Below are positions 7,223 through 14,620 of a stretch of 38,878 nucleotides of DNA, one piece after another; positions within the stretch are counted from its first letter, which is position 1, and every line of letters begins with the position of its first letter. Below the pieces are notes generated by a model, which ran no database searches, had not been told where the DNA came from, and saw only the letters and a list, made by a program, of their open reading frames with translations. Origin of the DNA: Burkholderiales bacterium. GTDB lineage: Bacteria; Pseudomonadota; Gammaproteobacteria; Burkholderiales; Burkholderiaceae. Where the stretch lies: NCBI GenBank assembly GCA_026225235.1, contig JAMFSK010000010.1:1-38878 (forward strand), given 5' to 3'. Both the position numbers and the translations under genes were made by a program.

Positions 7223-8818
7223 ATGCCCGTTCGCCGTTCTTCCCATTTTCGTCCTTCCGTGCCTCGTTCGCAGGCCAGGGTGCTCGCTGCCGCAACGGTG
7301 ATGCTTGCCGTCTCCGGGTTGCTGGCGGGCTGTGCCGTTGGCCCCGATTACAGCCGGCCGACGGCGGCGGTGCCCGCGACCTACAAGGAAGCGGCGCCCG
7401 GATGGAAGCTGGCCGATCCGTCGGATCGCGCGGATCGCGGCGACTGGTGGGCCATCTTTGGCGACGACGAACTGAATCAGCTCGAAGCCAAGGTCAACGT
7501 CTCGAACCAGAATATTGCGAGCTTCGAGGCGGCCTATCAGCAGTCACGCGCGCTGGTGGGCGAAGCCCGCGCGGCTTATTTCCCCACTGTCGGCCTCAGT
7601 GCAGGGGGCACGCGCTCGGGTTCCGGCGGTCGCGGTGCGCTGGTCAACAGCGGCACGAGCGTCTCGACGGTCAATACGGGTGGTGTCTCCAACTCTTATC
7701 AGGTCGAAGGCGATGTGAGCTGGGAGCTTGATGTGTGGGGCAAGGTGCGCCGCGAAGTCGCTTCCGAGAAGGCCGGTGAGCAGGCTGCCGCAGCCGATGT
7801 GGCCAACGCTCGGCTGTCCGCGCAGGCAACACTCGCGCAGGATTATTTCCAGTTGCGCGCCCTCGATGCGACTCAGAAGCTTCTCGACGACACGGTCGTC
7901 GCGTTCCAGAAGTCGCTCGAATTGACGCAGAATCGCTACAACCAGGGGATCGCCGCGCGTTCGGACGTCTTGCAAGCCCAGACCCAGTTGCAGTCGGCTC
8001 AGGCCAGCGCGGTGAACAACGGTATCGCGCGCGCCCAGTTTGAGCATGCGATTGCCGTGCTGGTCGGCGAACCCGCCTCGAGCTTCTCGATTGCCGTGAT
8101 GCCGTTGACGGCTGAGCCGCCGTCGGTGCCGGCGCAGTTGCCGACCGCTTTGCTGGAACGGCGTCCCGATATCGCGGCCGCCGAGCGTCGCGCCGCCGCG
8201 GCGAACGAGCAGATCGGCGTAGCGATCGCCGCGTATTTTCCGACCGTTAGCCTTTCGGCGACCGGTGGCTTCCAGGGTTCTGAGCTGTCGAATCTGTTGA
8301 CCGCGCCGATGCGTTTCTGGACGCTGGGCCCCCAGCTAGCGGGGACCTTGTTCGACGCGGGCCTGCGCGGCGCGCAGACCGACGCGGCGCGCGCGACCTA
8401 CGACCAGCAGGTCGCGACCTATCGTCAGGCGGTGCTCACTGCGTTCCAGGACGTCGAAGACAATCTCGTCTCGTTGCGCGTGCTCGAGCGCGAGATCGTG
8501 ATTCAGCAGCAAGCCGTGCAGTCGGCTCAGCAGGCGCTTGCGATCGTGACCAATCAGTACAAGGCGGGGACCTCGACCTATCTGACGGTGATCACGTCGC
8601 AGACGGCGGCCTACCAGGCTGAGCAGACCCTCGCCAACATCGCAGGCGAGCGCATGGTGTCGGCCGTTGGCCTGATCAAGGCGCTCGGCGGTGGGTGGGA
8701 TGTTCAGCAGATGAACCAGGATCCGGCTGCCGTGGGGTCGACAACGGGGACGCCTGCTGGAACAGGTGCGGGAACGACTTCCCCTGCTCCGGCCAGCACG
8801 CCGGCGTCTACATCCTGA
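7223..8818 (+). CDS. NodT-family outer-membrane efflux lipoprotein (TolC-like)
   Basis: This is the outer-membrane channel of a tripartite efflux system. The 531-residue product has a signal peptide ending in a lipobox (SGLLAGC, then AVGPDYSRP), the hallmark of NodT/OprM-type lipoproteins. Two OEP repeats follow, with characteristic pieces such as YFPTVGLSAGG, RYNQGIAARSDVLQAQTQLQSAQ, LLERRPDIAAAERRAAAANEQIG and NQYKAGTSTYLTVITSQ. The C-terminal tail is low-complexity Thr/Pro/Ala/Gly. AGGA at 7212-7215 supports the ATG at 7223. No membrane-fusion protein or inner-membrane pump is next to it, so it may serve a pump encoded elsewhere. It probably shares the MarR-controlled promoter. Confidence 0.93.
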   Translation: MPVRRSSHFRPSVPRSQARVLAAATVMLAVSGLLAGCAVGPDYSRPTAAVPATYKEAAPGWKLADPSDRADRGDWWAIFGDDELNQLEAKVNVSNQNIASFEAAYQQSRALVGEARAAYFPTVGLSAGGTRSGSGGRGALVNSGTSVSTVNTGGVSNSYQVEGDVSWELDVWGKVRREVASEKAGEQAAAADVANARLSAQATLAQDYFQLRALDATQKLLDDTVVAFQKSLELTQNRYNQGIAARSDVLQAQTQLQSAQASAVNNGIARAQFEHAIAVLVGEPASSFSIAVMPLTAEPPSVPAQLPTALLERRPDIAAAERRAAAANEQIGVAIAAYFPTVSLSATGGFQGSELSNLLTAPMRFWTLGPQLAGTLFDAGLRGAQTDAARATYDQQVATYRQAVLTAFQDVEDNLVSLRVLEREIVIQQQAVQSAQQALAIVTNQYKAGTSTYLTVITSQTAAYQAEQTLANIAGERMVSAVGLIKALGGGWDVQQMNQDPAAVGSTTGTPAGTGAGTTSPAPASTPASTS

Positions 8819-8830
8819 TTTTCGAGATCG

Positions 8831-8850
8831 GGTGCCGTATCGCCGGCACC
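8831..8850. repeat. Inverted repeat between convergent genes
   Basis: GGTGCCG (8831-8837) and CGGCACC (8844-8850) form a 7-bp stem with a 6-base loop between the stop codons of the efflux channel and gshA. Neither strand has a T-tract after it, so it may slow polymerase or protect mRNA ends but is not a standard intrinsic terminator. Confidence 0.4.
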
Positions 8851-8869
8851 TGAACTCCAGCAATACGGG

Positions 8870-10540
8870 CTAGTTCGAATACCGGTTCAGGGTGAAAGCC
8901 CGATAGGCCGCCACGAAGGTATCGAAATTCCCGACTTCATCGCGTTCGATCGCCTTCTGGCGTTCGAGCGACTCTTGCGCCATCGCGTCGAAACGCGCGC
9001 GCGCTTCGGGCGCGAGCGGCCGGGCGCGGAAGCCTTCGGCAATCCGCGTGCTCTGCGCAAGATTGAAATCCGCAAACGACAGCCCGCTCTCGAGCAAGCC
9101 GCTGAGTGCGCGCGCCGACGGCGTGAGCGACAGGTCGTCGAGCTTCGCACGCTGGGCGTCGAGTGTAAGCCGGTGTGCATCGTCGTCGCGCAGCGAGTCG
9201 AGCAGTGCGGCAGCCGGTTCCATGCGTTCGAGCAACTCGTACGCCCAGTCTTTCAGCCCGACCGGCTGGCCGTCGCGTTGCAGATTCAGACCCGGGCGCC
9301 GTCCTTCGCGTGAAGCGCGACCAAAGTTATCCGAGCTTTCCGTGAGACCTGCGGGGCTCAGGCGCGGGCTGTCCTCGAGCGCGCAGCTCAGCAGGAAGAT
9401 ATCGAGGAAACGGACCGTCGATTCGGCAATGCCGATCGGCTCGAACGGATCGATATCGAGGCAGCGCACTTCGACATACTGGACGCCGCGGCCCGCCAGG
9501 GCCGCCAGGGCGCGTTCGCCCGGACGCGCGACGCGCTTCGGACGGATCGACGAGTAAAACTCGTTTTCGATCTGCAGCACATTCGTATTGATCTGTACCC
9601 ACTCGCCATTGCGCTGGGTGCCGATTGCTTCATACGGCGGATAAGGCTGGCTGACCGCGCGTGCGAGGCTCGCGACATAGCTGTCGAGGTCGTCGTAGTT
9701 CGGCAGCAGCGCGGCCTGGGCCGAGGTGTTGTGATAGCCCAGATCACTCATCCGCAAGCTGGTGGCGTACGGCAGATAGAGCGTGTGGTCGCCGAGCGAC
9801 TCGAGCGAATGCTTTGCACCGCGCACAAAACCGGCATCGAGAGCGGGCGAGGCACCGAACAAGACCATCAGCAGCCAGCTGTAACGGCGGAAGTTACGGA
9901 TCAGTGCAAAGTAGCGTGCCGACTGGAAATCCTGCACGGAGCCAAGCCGAGCACTCGCGGCCTCGTTCTCACGCAGCAGGCGCCAGATATCTTCGTGAAG
10001 CGACCAGTTAAAATGGATTCCCGCAATGCACTGCATGGTCTTGCCATAGCGAATCGCGAGGCCCTGGCGATAGACATGCTTAAGGTGGCCGATATTTGAG
10101 CTGCCGAAGTTCGCGATCGGAATCTCGGGCTCGGGCGGCAGCCGGCACGGCATCGACTGGTTCCAGAGTATCTCGTCGCCCATCGCCGAGTAGACGAAGC
10201 GATGCAGGGTGTCGAGGTGTTCGAGCGAAGTAGCGCCATCGGGATCCGCCGGCGTCACAAATTCGAGCAGCGCTTCCGAATAGTCGGTGGTCAGCATCGG
10301 ATGCGTCAGCGCCGCACCGAAAGTAGTGGGGTGCGGCGTCAACGCCAGCGTGCCCGCGGGAGTCACACGCAGATTTTCCTTTTCGATCCCGTGCAAGCCC
10401 TGCAACAACAGTGCGCGATTCGGTTCGAGGCCGAGCAGTGCGAGCCCTTGCGCCAGGCGATCGGGATTCGCAAGGTTCGTCGTCGTGTCGGACATCATTG
10501 CGAGATGCGCCGGCAAAGCGTGCGGCGAAGAATTTGACAT
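8870..10540 (-). CDS. gshA: Glutamate-cysteine ligase (type 1, GshA)
   Basis: This enzyme catalyses the ATP-dependent joining of glutamate and cysteine, the first and limiting step of glutathione synthesis. The protein matches the enterobacterial-type ligase through its length. Motifs seen are LHGIEKENLRV near the N-terminus, TTDYSEALLEFVTP, MPCRLPPEPEIPIANFGSSN, TMQCIAGIHFNWS, RNFRRYSWLLMVLFGASPA, QINTNVLQIENEFYSSIRPKR and VEVRCLDIDPFEPIGI. The start is uncertain. ATG at 10540 gives 556 residues, and ATGs at 10498 or 10495 give products closer to the usual length. None has a strong ribosome site. gshB is not nearby. Members of this bacterial group may also carry another type of ligase; I cannot tell from this window. 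Confidence 0.95.
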   Translation of the reverse strand: MSNSSPHALPAHLAMMSDTTTNLANPDRLAQGLALLGLEPNRALLLQGLHGIEKENLRVTPAGTLALTPHPTTFGAALTHPMLTTDYSEALLEFVTPADPDGATSLEHLDTLHRFVYSAMGDEILWNQSMPCRLPPEPEIPIANFGSSNIGHLKHVYRQGLAIRYGKTMQCIAGIHFNWSLHEDIWRLLRENEAASARLGSVQDFQSARYFALIRNFRRYSWLLMVLFGASPALDAGFVRGAKHSLESLGDHTLYLPYATSLRMSDLGYHNTSAQAALLPNYDDLDSYVASLARAVSQPYPPYEAIGTQRNGEWVQINTNVLQIENEFYSSIRPKRVARPGERALAALAGRGVQYVEVRCLDIDPFEPIGIAESTVRFLDIFLLSCALEDSPRLSPAGLTESSDNFGRASREGRRPGLNLQRDGQPVGLKDWAYELLERMEPAAALLDSLRDDDAHRLTLDAQRAKLDDLSLTPSARALSGLLESGLSFADFNLAQSTRIAEGFRARPLAPEARARFDAMAQESLERQKAIERDEVGNFDTFVAAYRAFTLNRYSN

Positions 10541-10850
10541 GCTCGGTCGGCGGGTCGGATCGTTAAGTGACGGGCACTTTAACACTTCGCCCGTTTGCGT
10601 GCCGGAAGCGCCTCCGACCCTGCAACTTGAAGGGATTTACGGGTCGATAGGCGGTATTTGGCTACGCTGTATCGATCATTCTAGTGCGCGCCCGGCGTGG
10701 GCGATGTGCGGGATAGCCCGGCCCGGGAAACGCCTACCATCAAGGCTCTGCCGTTTCAACGCACCAAAAATGCGCGTTGGGTATATGAAACGTTGCTCGG
10801 AAACCCCACTTGCGTATTGCGGCGCAGCAGGGTTTTCGCTAATATACGTC
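10541..10850. other. Non-coding region upstream of gshA and of the small RNA
   Basis: About 310 bases hold no convincing gene. They must contain the leftward gshA promoter, which I could not place with confidence, and at the right end the candidate rightward promoter of the small RNA. A long open frame crossing this region on the plus strand has no start signal and runs antisense into yaeQ, so I treat it as chance. Confidence 0.5.
10816..10844 (+). promoter_or_regulatory. Candidate promoter of the anti-SD small RNA
   Basis: TTGCGG (10816-10821) and TAATAT (10839-10844) are separated by 17 bp. A start 6-8 bases downstream would place +1 at about 10850-10852, right at the first TGTCTCCTCC motif. 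The -10 has four consensus matches and the -35 three, so the call rests on spacing and on the position relative to the terminator. Confidence 0.5.
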
Positions 10851-10911
10851 TTGTCTCCTCCATGTCTCCTCCTGATATGGATTCAGCCCGCCTTGAAGGC
10901 GGGCTTTTTTT
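10851..10911 (+). ncRNA. Candidate small RNA with two anti-Shine-Dalgarno motifs
   Basis: A transcript of about 60 nt is predicted in the gap between gshA and yaeQ, both of which lie on the opposite strand. Its 5' end would be TGTCTCCTCC (10851-10860), and the same ten bases recur at 10863-10872. The second copy sits in a hairpin: CCATGTC (10860-10866) pairs with GATATGG (10874-10880), with one G-U pair. This leaves exactly TCCTCCT in the 7-base loop. An intrinsic terminator closes the RNA. UCCUCC complements ribosome binding sites, and loops of this kind are known from CU-rich trans-acting RNAs such as the CcsR/cuckoo type. The function here, presumably translational repression, is inferred. 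No reading frame of note lies within it. Confidence 0.68.
10885..10911 (+). terminator. Intrinsic terminator of the small RNA
   Basis: AGCCCGCC (10885-10892) pairs with GGCGGGCT (10898-10905), with a TTGAA loop, followed by seven T (10905-10911). The T-tract exists only on the plus strand. It cannot end yaeQ, which runs leftward, and no plus-strand gene lies upstream. It therefore supports an independent rightward RNA. Confidence 0.85.
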
Positions 10912-10939
10912 CGTCCAGCAAAAAGGGGCCCGGCTTACT

Positions 10940-11494
10940 TCACCGCGCGACCGGTTCGCGCCAGCGGTCCCATTCGACCAGCACCGGGTCGGCGACGCCG
11001 TTACCCAGCCACAATTGGCCTTCCTGAATCGTGCATTGCAGCCGCATGGTGCGCTGGGCCAGCGCAGCCAGCGCCGCGGCGCATCCGTCGTGGAGATTCA
11101 ACATGGTCAGGTTGCGCACGCGGGCGACGCGTGACTCGAGCGGTTTCCACCAGACGTCCGAGGCCCTGCCGCCGTACGAGATCACGCGGACCTGCTCGGC
11201 TCGGCCCGCAGCCTTGAGGATTCGGCGCTCGTCGGGCTGGCCGACGTCGATCCACTGGATGATGGCGCCCGTGAGGTCGGTTTCCCAGAGATCGGGTTCG
11301 TCGACGTCCGACAGGCCTTTGCAGAATTCGAGCCGTTCGCTCGCAAACATCGCGAAGGCCACGAGGCGGACCATCATCCGTTCATCGGTTTCGGAAGGGT
11401 GCCGCGCGATCGTTAGCGGGTGGTCGGCGTAGTAGTGCCGGTCCATGTCGGCGATCTGCAGGTCGGCCTTGTAAATAGTCGATTTGATAGCCAT
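10940..11494 (-). CDS. yaeQ: YaeQ family protein
   Basis: YaeQ proteins are small, widely conserved proteobacterial proteins with a PD-(D/E)XK nuclease-like fold. Their molecular role is not settled. The 184-residue product carries the family signature at its N-terminus (MAIKSTIYKADLQIADMDRHYY). The conserved core includes HPSETDERMMVRLVAFAMFA, DEPDLWETDLTGAIIQWIDVGQPDERRILKA and VRVISYGGRASDVWW. I chose the ATG at 11494 because family members begin with this short M-A-(L/I)-K sequence; an ATG three codons upstream is possible. It is a single gene, with tandem hairpins upstream. Confidence 0.92.
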   Translation of the reverse strand: MAIKSTIYKADLQIADMDRHYYADHPLTIARHPSETDERMMVRLVAFAMFASERLEFCKGLSDVDEPDLWETDLTGAIIQWIDVGQPDERRILKAAGRAEQVRVISYGGRASDVWWKPLESRVARVRNLTMLNLHDGCAAALAALAQRTMRLQCTIQEGQLWLGNGVADPVLVEWDRWREPVAR

Positions 11495-11522
11495 CAGCGG
11501 CATCCGTCTGAATGAAAGGCGA

Positions 11523-11558
11523 GGCCGGATGATAACCGGCCTGCCGCCGTCGCGGCGG
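11523..11558. repeat. Two tandem hairpin-forming inverted repeats
   Basis: GGCCGG (11523-11528) pairs with CCGGCC (11536-11541) over a 7-base loop. Three bases later CCGCC (11544-11548) pairs with GGCGG (11554-11558). They lie between the MATE gene end and the yaeQ start, both on the minus strand. They could form the 3' end of the MATE transcript or the yaeQ leader. No clear T-tract follows on either strand. Confidence 0.4.
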
Positions 11559-11651
11559 TTTGCGCTTAAGCGGCTCTGATACCTCAGGCTGCGGATTCAG
11601 TCGCGGGCTGCAGGCCGTTGAGCTCAGATCGCCCGGTTTATGCGGCCGGGT

Positions 11652-13007
11652 TTATGCCACGGTCGCTATCAACTGCGGCACCCTCACGCCAAGTGTTGCC
11701 GCGCGTGCAAGCATGAACACCATCAACGCAGCCCAAAGTCCGTGATTGCCAAACAACGGCTGAAGCACGAGCGCGACAACGATGAAGACGATCATCGCGA
11801 GCGCCATGGAGACCATCATGTCGCGCGTACGCGTGGCGCCGATAAACATCCCGTCGAGCGCGAAGCTCCAGGCCGACAGCAGAGGCGACGCCGCCGCCCA
11901 CCACAAAAAGATACGCGCCGTCTCGCGCACCGCGGGTTGATCGGTGAGCCGGTCGATGATCCAGGGGCCGATCGCCACGTAGCAGAGGCTGAAGAGCGCG
12001 GCTCCCGCACCGGTCCAGATCAGCGTCACGACGATCGCCTGGCGCAGAGCGTGACGGTCGCGTGCGCCGAGCGCCGCACCGACCAGGGCCTCGGCGGCAT
12101 TGGCAAAACCGTCGAGCGCGTAGGCCATGAACCACTGAAAGTTCAGCAACAAGGCGTTGGCCGCCAGCACGGTATCTCCGAGTTTTGCGCCTGCATGCGC
12201 AAACCAGCCGAAGCTCGCGAGCAGACAGGCAGTCCGCACGAAGATGTCGCGGTTGATGCCGATCACGTGGCGTATCGCCTTGCCGTCGAATACGGCGCGC
12301 CATTGCACGCGCGGCAGTCCACGCGGCCTGAGCCAGCCGAGCAGGACCAGACCGAGGACAAAACCTGTTGCGTCGGCGCTTGCGGTCGCCGCGCCGATAC
12401 CGGCAATGCCCCAATGAAAAACGTAGACATAGATCAGGACGGCCAGCAGGTTCACGAGATTGACCACGAGCTGCACGAGCAGGGCGAGTCGCGCATGTTG
12501 CGCGCCGAGCAGATAACCCAGCACGACGAAGTTCGCGAGCACCAGCGGCGCCGACCAGATCCGCGCCGAACAATAGAGCACGGCATTCGTCTGCACCGCC
12601 GGACTGCCGCCGAGCAAGGTGACGACGAGGGCAATCAGGGGCAGGCGAATCACGAGCAAGACCAGGCCGATCGCCCAGGCGAGGGCCAGCGCACGCAGCA
12701 CGATCGCGCGCAGCGATTCGCCGCTTGCGGCCCCAAAGGCCTGAGCAACGAGCCCGGTGGTGCTCATGCGCAAAAAGCCGAAGCCCCAGAAAACGAACGA
12801 AAAGAACAAGCCGCCGAGTGCCACGCCGCCGAGCATGGCGACATCGACCATATGGCCGGCTATCGCCGTATCGACGGCAGACAGGATCGGCTGCGAGAGG
12901 TTGGCAAGCACGATCGGCACAGAGAGGCCGAGCACTTTGCGGTGCCATTCTCGCCGCGTGGAAGGAAACGCAGTGCGCGGGGTGATGACGCTGGCCGGCT
13001 CGCTCAT
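11652..13007 (-). CDS. MATE-family multidrug/metabolite exporter (DinF-like)
   Basis: This is an inner-membrane antiporter of the MATE family, DinF-like subgroup, which exports cationic or organic compounds using an ion gradient. The 451-residue product has about twelve hydrophobic segments in two six-helix halves. It opens with the classic LGLSVPIVLANLSQPILSAVDTAIAGHM, followed by FWGFGFLRMSTTGLVAQAFGA. In the second half the INRDIFVRTACLLASFGWFAHAGAKLG and LDGFANAAEALVGAALGARD pieces are typical. The chosen ATG at 13007 has no strong ribosome site. It is divergent from a small unknown gene and srkA. The substrate is not predictable. Confidence 0.9.
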   Translation of the reverse strand: MSEPASVITPRTAFPSTRREWHRKVLGLSVPIVLANLSQPILSAVDTAIAGHMVDVAMLGGVALGGLFFSFVFWGFGFLRMSTTGLVAQAFGAASGESLRAIVLRALALAWAIGLVLLVIRLPLIALVVTLLGGSPAVQTNAVLYCSARIWSAPLVLANFVVLGYLLGAQHARLALLVQLVVNLVNLLAVLIYVYVFHWGIAGIGAATASADATGFVLGLVLLGWLRPRGLPRVQWRAVFDGKAIRHVIGINRDIFVRTACLLASFGWFAHAGAKLGDTVLAANALLLNFQWFMAYALDGFANAAEALVGAALGARDRHALRQAIVVTLIWTGAGAALFSLCYVAIGPWIIDRLTDQPAVRETARIFLWWAAASPLLSAWSFALDGMFIGATRTRDMMVSMALAMIVFIVVALVLQPLFGNHGLWAALMVFMLARAATLGVRVPQLIATVA

Positions 13008-13145
13008 GGCGGGTCTGTGCGTGGGGACGGACCGCCATTATCACGGCCGTTCTGTTCGACGCCTAGCGTCGGCTCGACATGAGAGTGCACGTTATCGTCG
13101 GCTGTCTGGCCCTAATCTGGGCCGACTTCCCGCTTTTTTTCATGG

Positions 13146-13173
13146 TTTCACCGAACGCGGACAGGCATAGAAT
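13146..13173 (+). promoter_or_regulatory. Candidate promoter of the small gene and srkA
   Basis: TTTCAC (13146-13151) and TAGAAT (13168-13173) are spaced by 16 bp, and would start transcription about 55 bases before the small gene at 13235. The -10 matches five of six consensus bases and the -35 is weaker. Confidence 0.4.
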
Positions 13174-13234
13174 GTTTGTGAACCGGGCAGGCCTTGTCTT
13201 CGATCCGGTCTTCGTCACTTGAAACGGAACTATC

Positions 13235-13453
13235 ATGCAGATCGAGATCGGCTCCATCGTTCAGACCGCTCATATTGCAGTGCCAGCCGGCGCGTTGGGT
13301 ATCGTCACGCGTATCCTCGGCAATATGGCGATGGTGACCTGGTACGAGGGTCACCCGGGCGCATCGCGCAAGCTCAATACCGAACCGTTTTTCATCGAAG
13401 ACCTGATCGACACCGGCGAACAACTACCTTCGCCGAGTCGTTCCGTTCACTAA
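13235..13453 (+). CDS. Small conserved-looking protein of unknown function
   Basis: I do not recognise this 72-residue protein. The composition and codon use look like a real gene. It has a hydrophobic, beta-strand-like core (IGSIVQTAHIAVPAGALGIVTRILGNMAMVTWYEG) and a charged tail. The G-x-x-G-x-V and V-T-W-Y pattern suggests a small beta-barrel, but this is a guess from pattern alone. The start is ATG at 13235. The gene lies 37 bp before srkA on the same strand and is probably co-transcribed with it. Confidence 0.65.
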   Translation: MQIEIGSIVQTAHIAVPAGALGIVTRILGNMAMVTWYEGHPGASRKLNTEPFFIEDLIDTGEQLPSPSRSVH

Positions 13454-13490
13454 ACCTGTCGCGCGGGTCCGGGTCGGGCAGAATGGGGGT

Positions 13491-14504
13491 ATGAATTCGC
13501 TCCCGCCGGTTACCGTCCCGTCCCCGTCCGATATTCCTTTCGACGGCCTGACACCCGAGTGTGTCCTCGACGCACTCGAAAGCATCGGTCTGTGGCCCGA
13601 CGGGCGACTGCTTGCGCTCAATAGCTACGAAAATCGTGTCTATCAGGTCGGCATCGACAGCGAGGCGCCGGTCATCGCGAAGTTCTACCGACCCGGCCGC
13701 TGGAGCGATGTGGCGATTCTCGAAGAACATGCGTTTGTGGCCGAACTCGTCGAACTCGAGATTCCGGCGGTCCCCGCCCGCACGGTCAATGAGCGCACGC
13801 TGCATGAACACGCCGGCTTCCGCTTCTCCGTGTTCGAACGACGCGGCGGCCGGGCGCCCGAACTGGAAGACCCCGACACGCTGACCTGGCTCGGTCGCTT
13901 TCTCGGCCGCATTCATGCTGTCGGTGTGTTGCGCCCCTATGTCGCGCGACCGGTGCTCGACATTCAGACGTTCGGGTTTGAGCCGAGTGCCTTCGTGCTG
14001 AGCCATGAATTCGTCCCACCGGATGTGCGCGCGGCCTATCAGACCGTGGTGGGCATGGCCCTCGAGGCGATCGAGCGCGCTTTCGAGCGGGCGGGCGATG
14101 TGCGCGGGATCCGGCTGCATGGCGACTGCCACGCAGGCAATGTGCTCTGGACCGATGCCGGCCCGCATTTCGTCGACTTTGACGACAGCCGCACCGGGCC
14201 CGCGATCCAGGATCTCTGGATGCTTTTGCCGGCAGGACGCATTGAGCAGTCACGCGCGCTCGCCGAGTTGCTGGCGGGCTATGAAGATTTCTGCGACTTT
14301 GATCCGCGTGAACTGTATCTGGTCGAAGCCTTGCGCACGCTGCGCCTGATTCACTACTCCGCGTGGCTTGCACGGCGTTGGGATGACCCGGCGTTCCCCG
14401 CCGCATTCCCCTGGTTCAACACGCAACGCTACTGGGAAGACCGCATCCTCGAGCTGCGCGAACAGGTGGCCCTGATGGCCGAACCGCCGCTCTGGCCGGT
14501 GTGA
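13491..14504 (+). CDS. srkA: Stress response serine/threonine kinase SrkA (YihE)
   Basis: SrkA is a eukaryote-like small kinase of the aminoglycoside phosphotransferase fold; in E. coli it counters stress-induced cell death. The 337-residue product is close to the family length. It shows NSYENRVYQVGID and VIAKFYRPGRWS near the nucleotide-binding N-lobe, the catalytic loop LHGDCHAGNVLW, and the metal-binding FVDFDDSRTGPAIQDLWML. The C-terminal helical part (SAWLARRWDDPAFPAAFPWF) is characteristic. A G-rich stretch at 13485-13489 is the likely ribosome site. It is convergent with the dehydratase gene. Confidence 0.93.
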   Translation: MNSLPPVTVPSPSDIPFDGLTPECVLDALESIGLWPDGRLLALNSYENRVYQVGIDSEAPVIAKFYRPGRWSDVAILEEHAFVAELVELEIPAVPARTVNERTLHEHAGFRFSVFERRGGRAPELEDPDTLTWLGRFLGRIHAVGVLRPYVARPVLDIQTFGFEPSAFVLSHEFVPPDVRAAYQTVVGMALEAIERAFERAGDVRGIRLHGDCHAGNVLWTDAGPHFVDFDDSRTGPAIQDLWMLLPAGRIEQSRALAELLAGYEDFCDFDPRELYLVEALRTLRLIHYSAWLARRWDDPAFPAAFPWFNTQRYWEDRILELREQVALMAEPPLWPV

Positions 14505-14536
14505 ACGGGCAATAGAAAACTCGCGGGACAATATGA

Positions 14537-14576
14537 GAAAAAACGCGCGCACCCCCCTGGAGAAGAGATGCGCGCG
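14537..14576 (-). terminator. Intrinsic terminator of the dehydratase gene
   Basis: CGCGCGCA (14544-14551) pairs with TGCGCGCG (14569-14576) around a 17-base loop. Read on the minus strand, the stem is followed at once by TTTTTT (complement of 14538-14543). It lies 45 bp beyond the dehydratase stop codon. A second small inverted repeat (ACCCC/GGGGT, 14583-14598) lies between. The plus strand has no T-tract, so it does not serve srkA. Confidence 0.7.
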
Positions 14577-14620
14577 CCAAATACCCCCTGCCAGGGGTGA
14601 GCAAAAACCGTCCTAGTTTC

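Noticed and set aside
11640..13082. Long plus-strand open frame opposite the MATE gene
   Set aside because: It has no start signal and encodes a His/Arg/Glu-rich product of the kind produced by the antisense of high-GC membrane genes.
13097..13140. GTCGGC/GCCGAC and GGCCC/GGGCC pairs followed by seven T, looking like a plus-strand terminator
   Set aside because: The two pairings compete, the T-run starts seven or more bases after the stem, and no rightward transcript is known upstream, since the MATE gene reads away.
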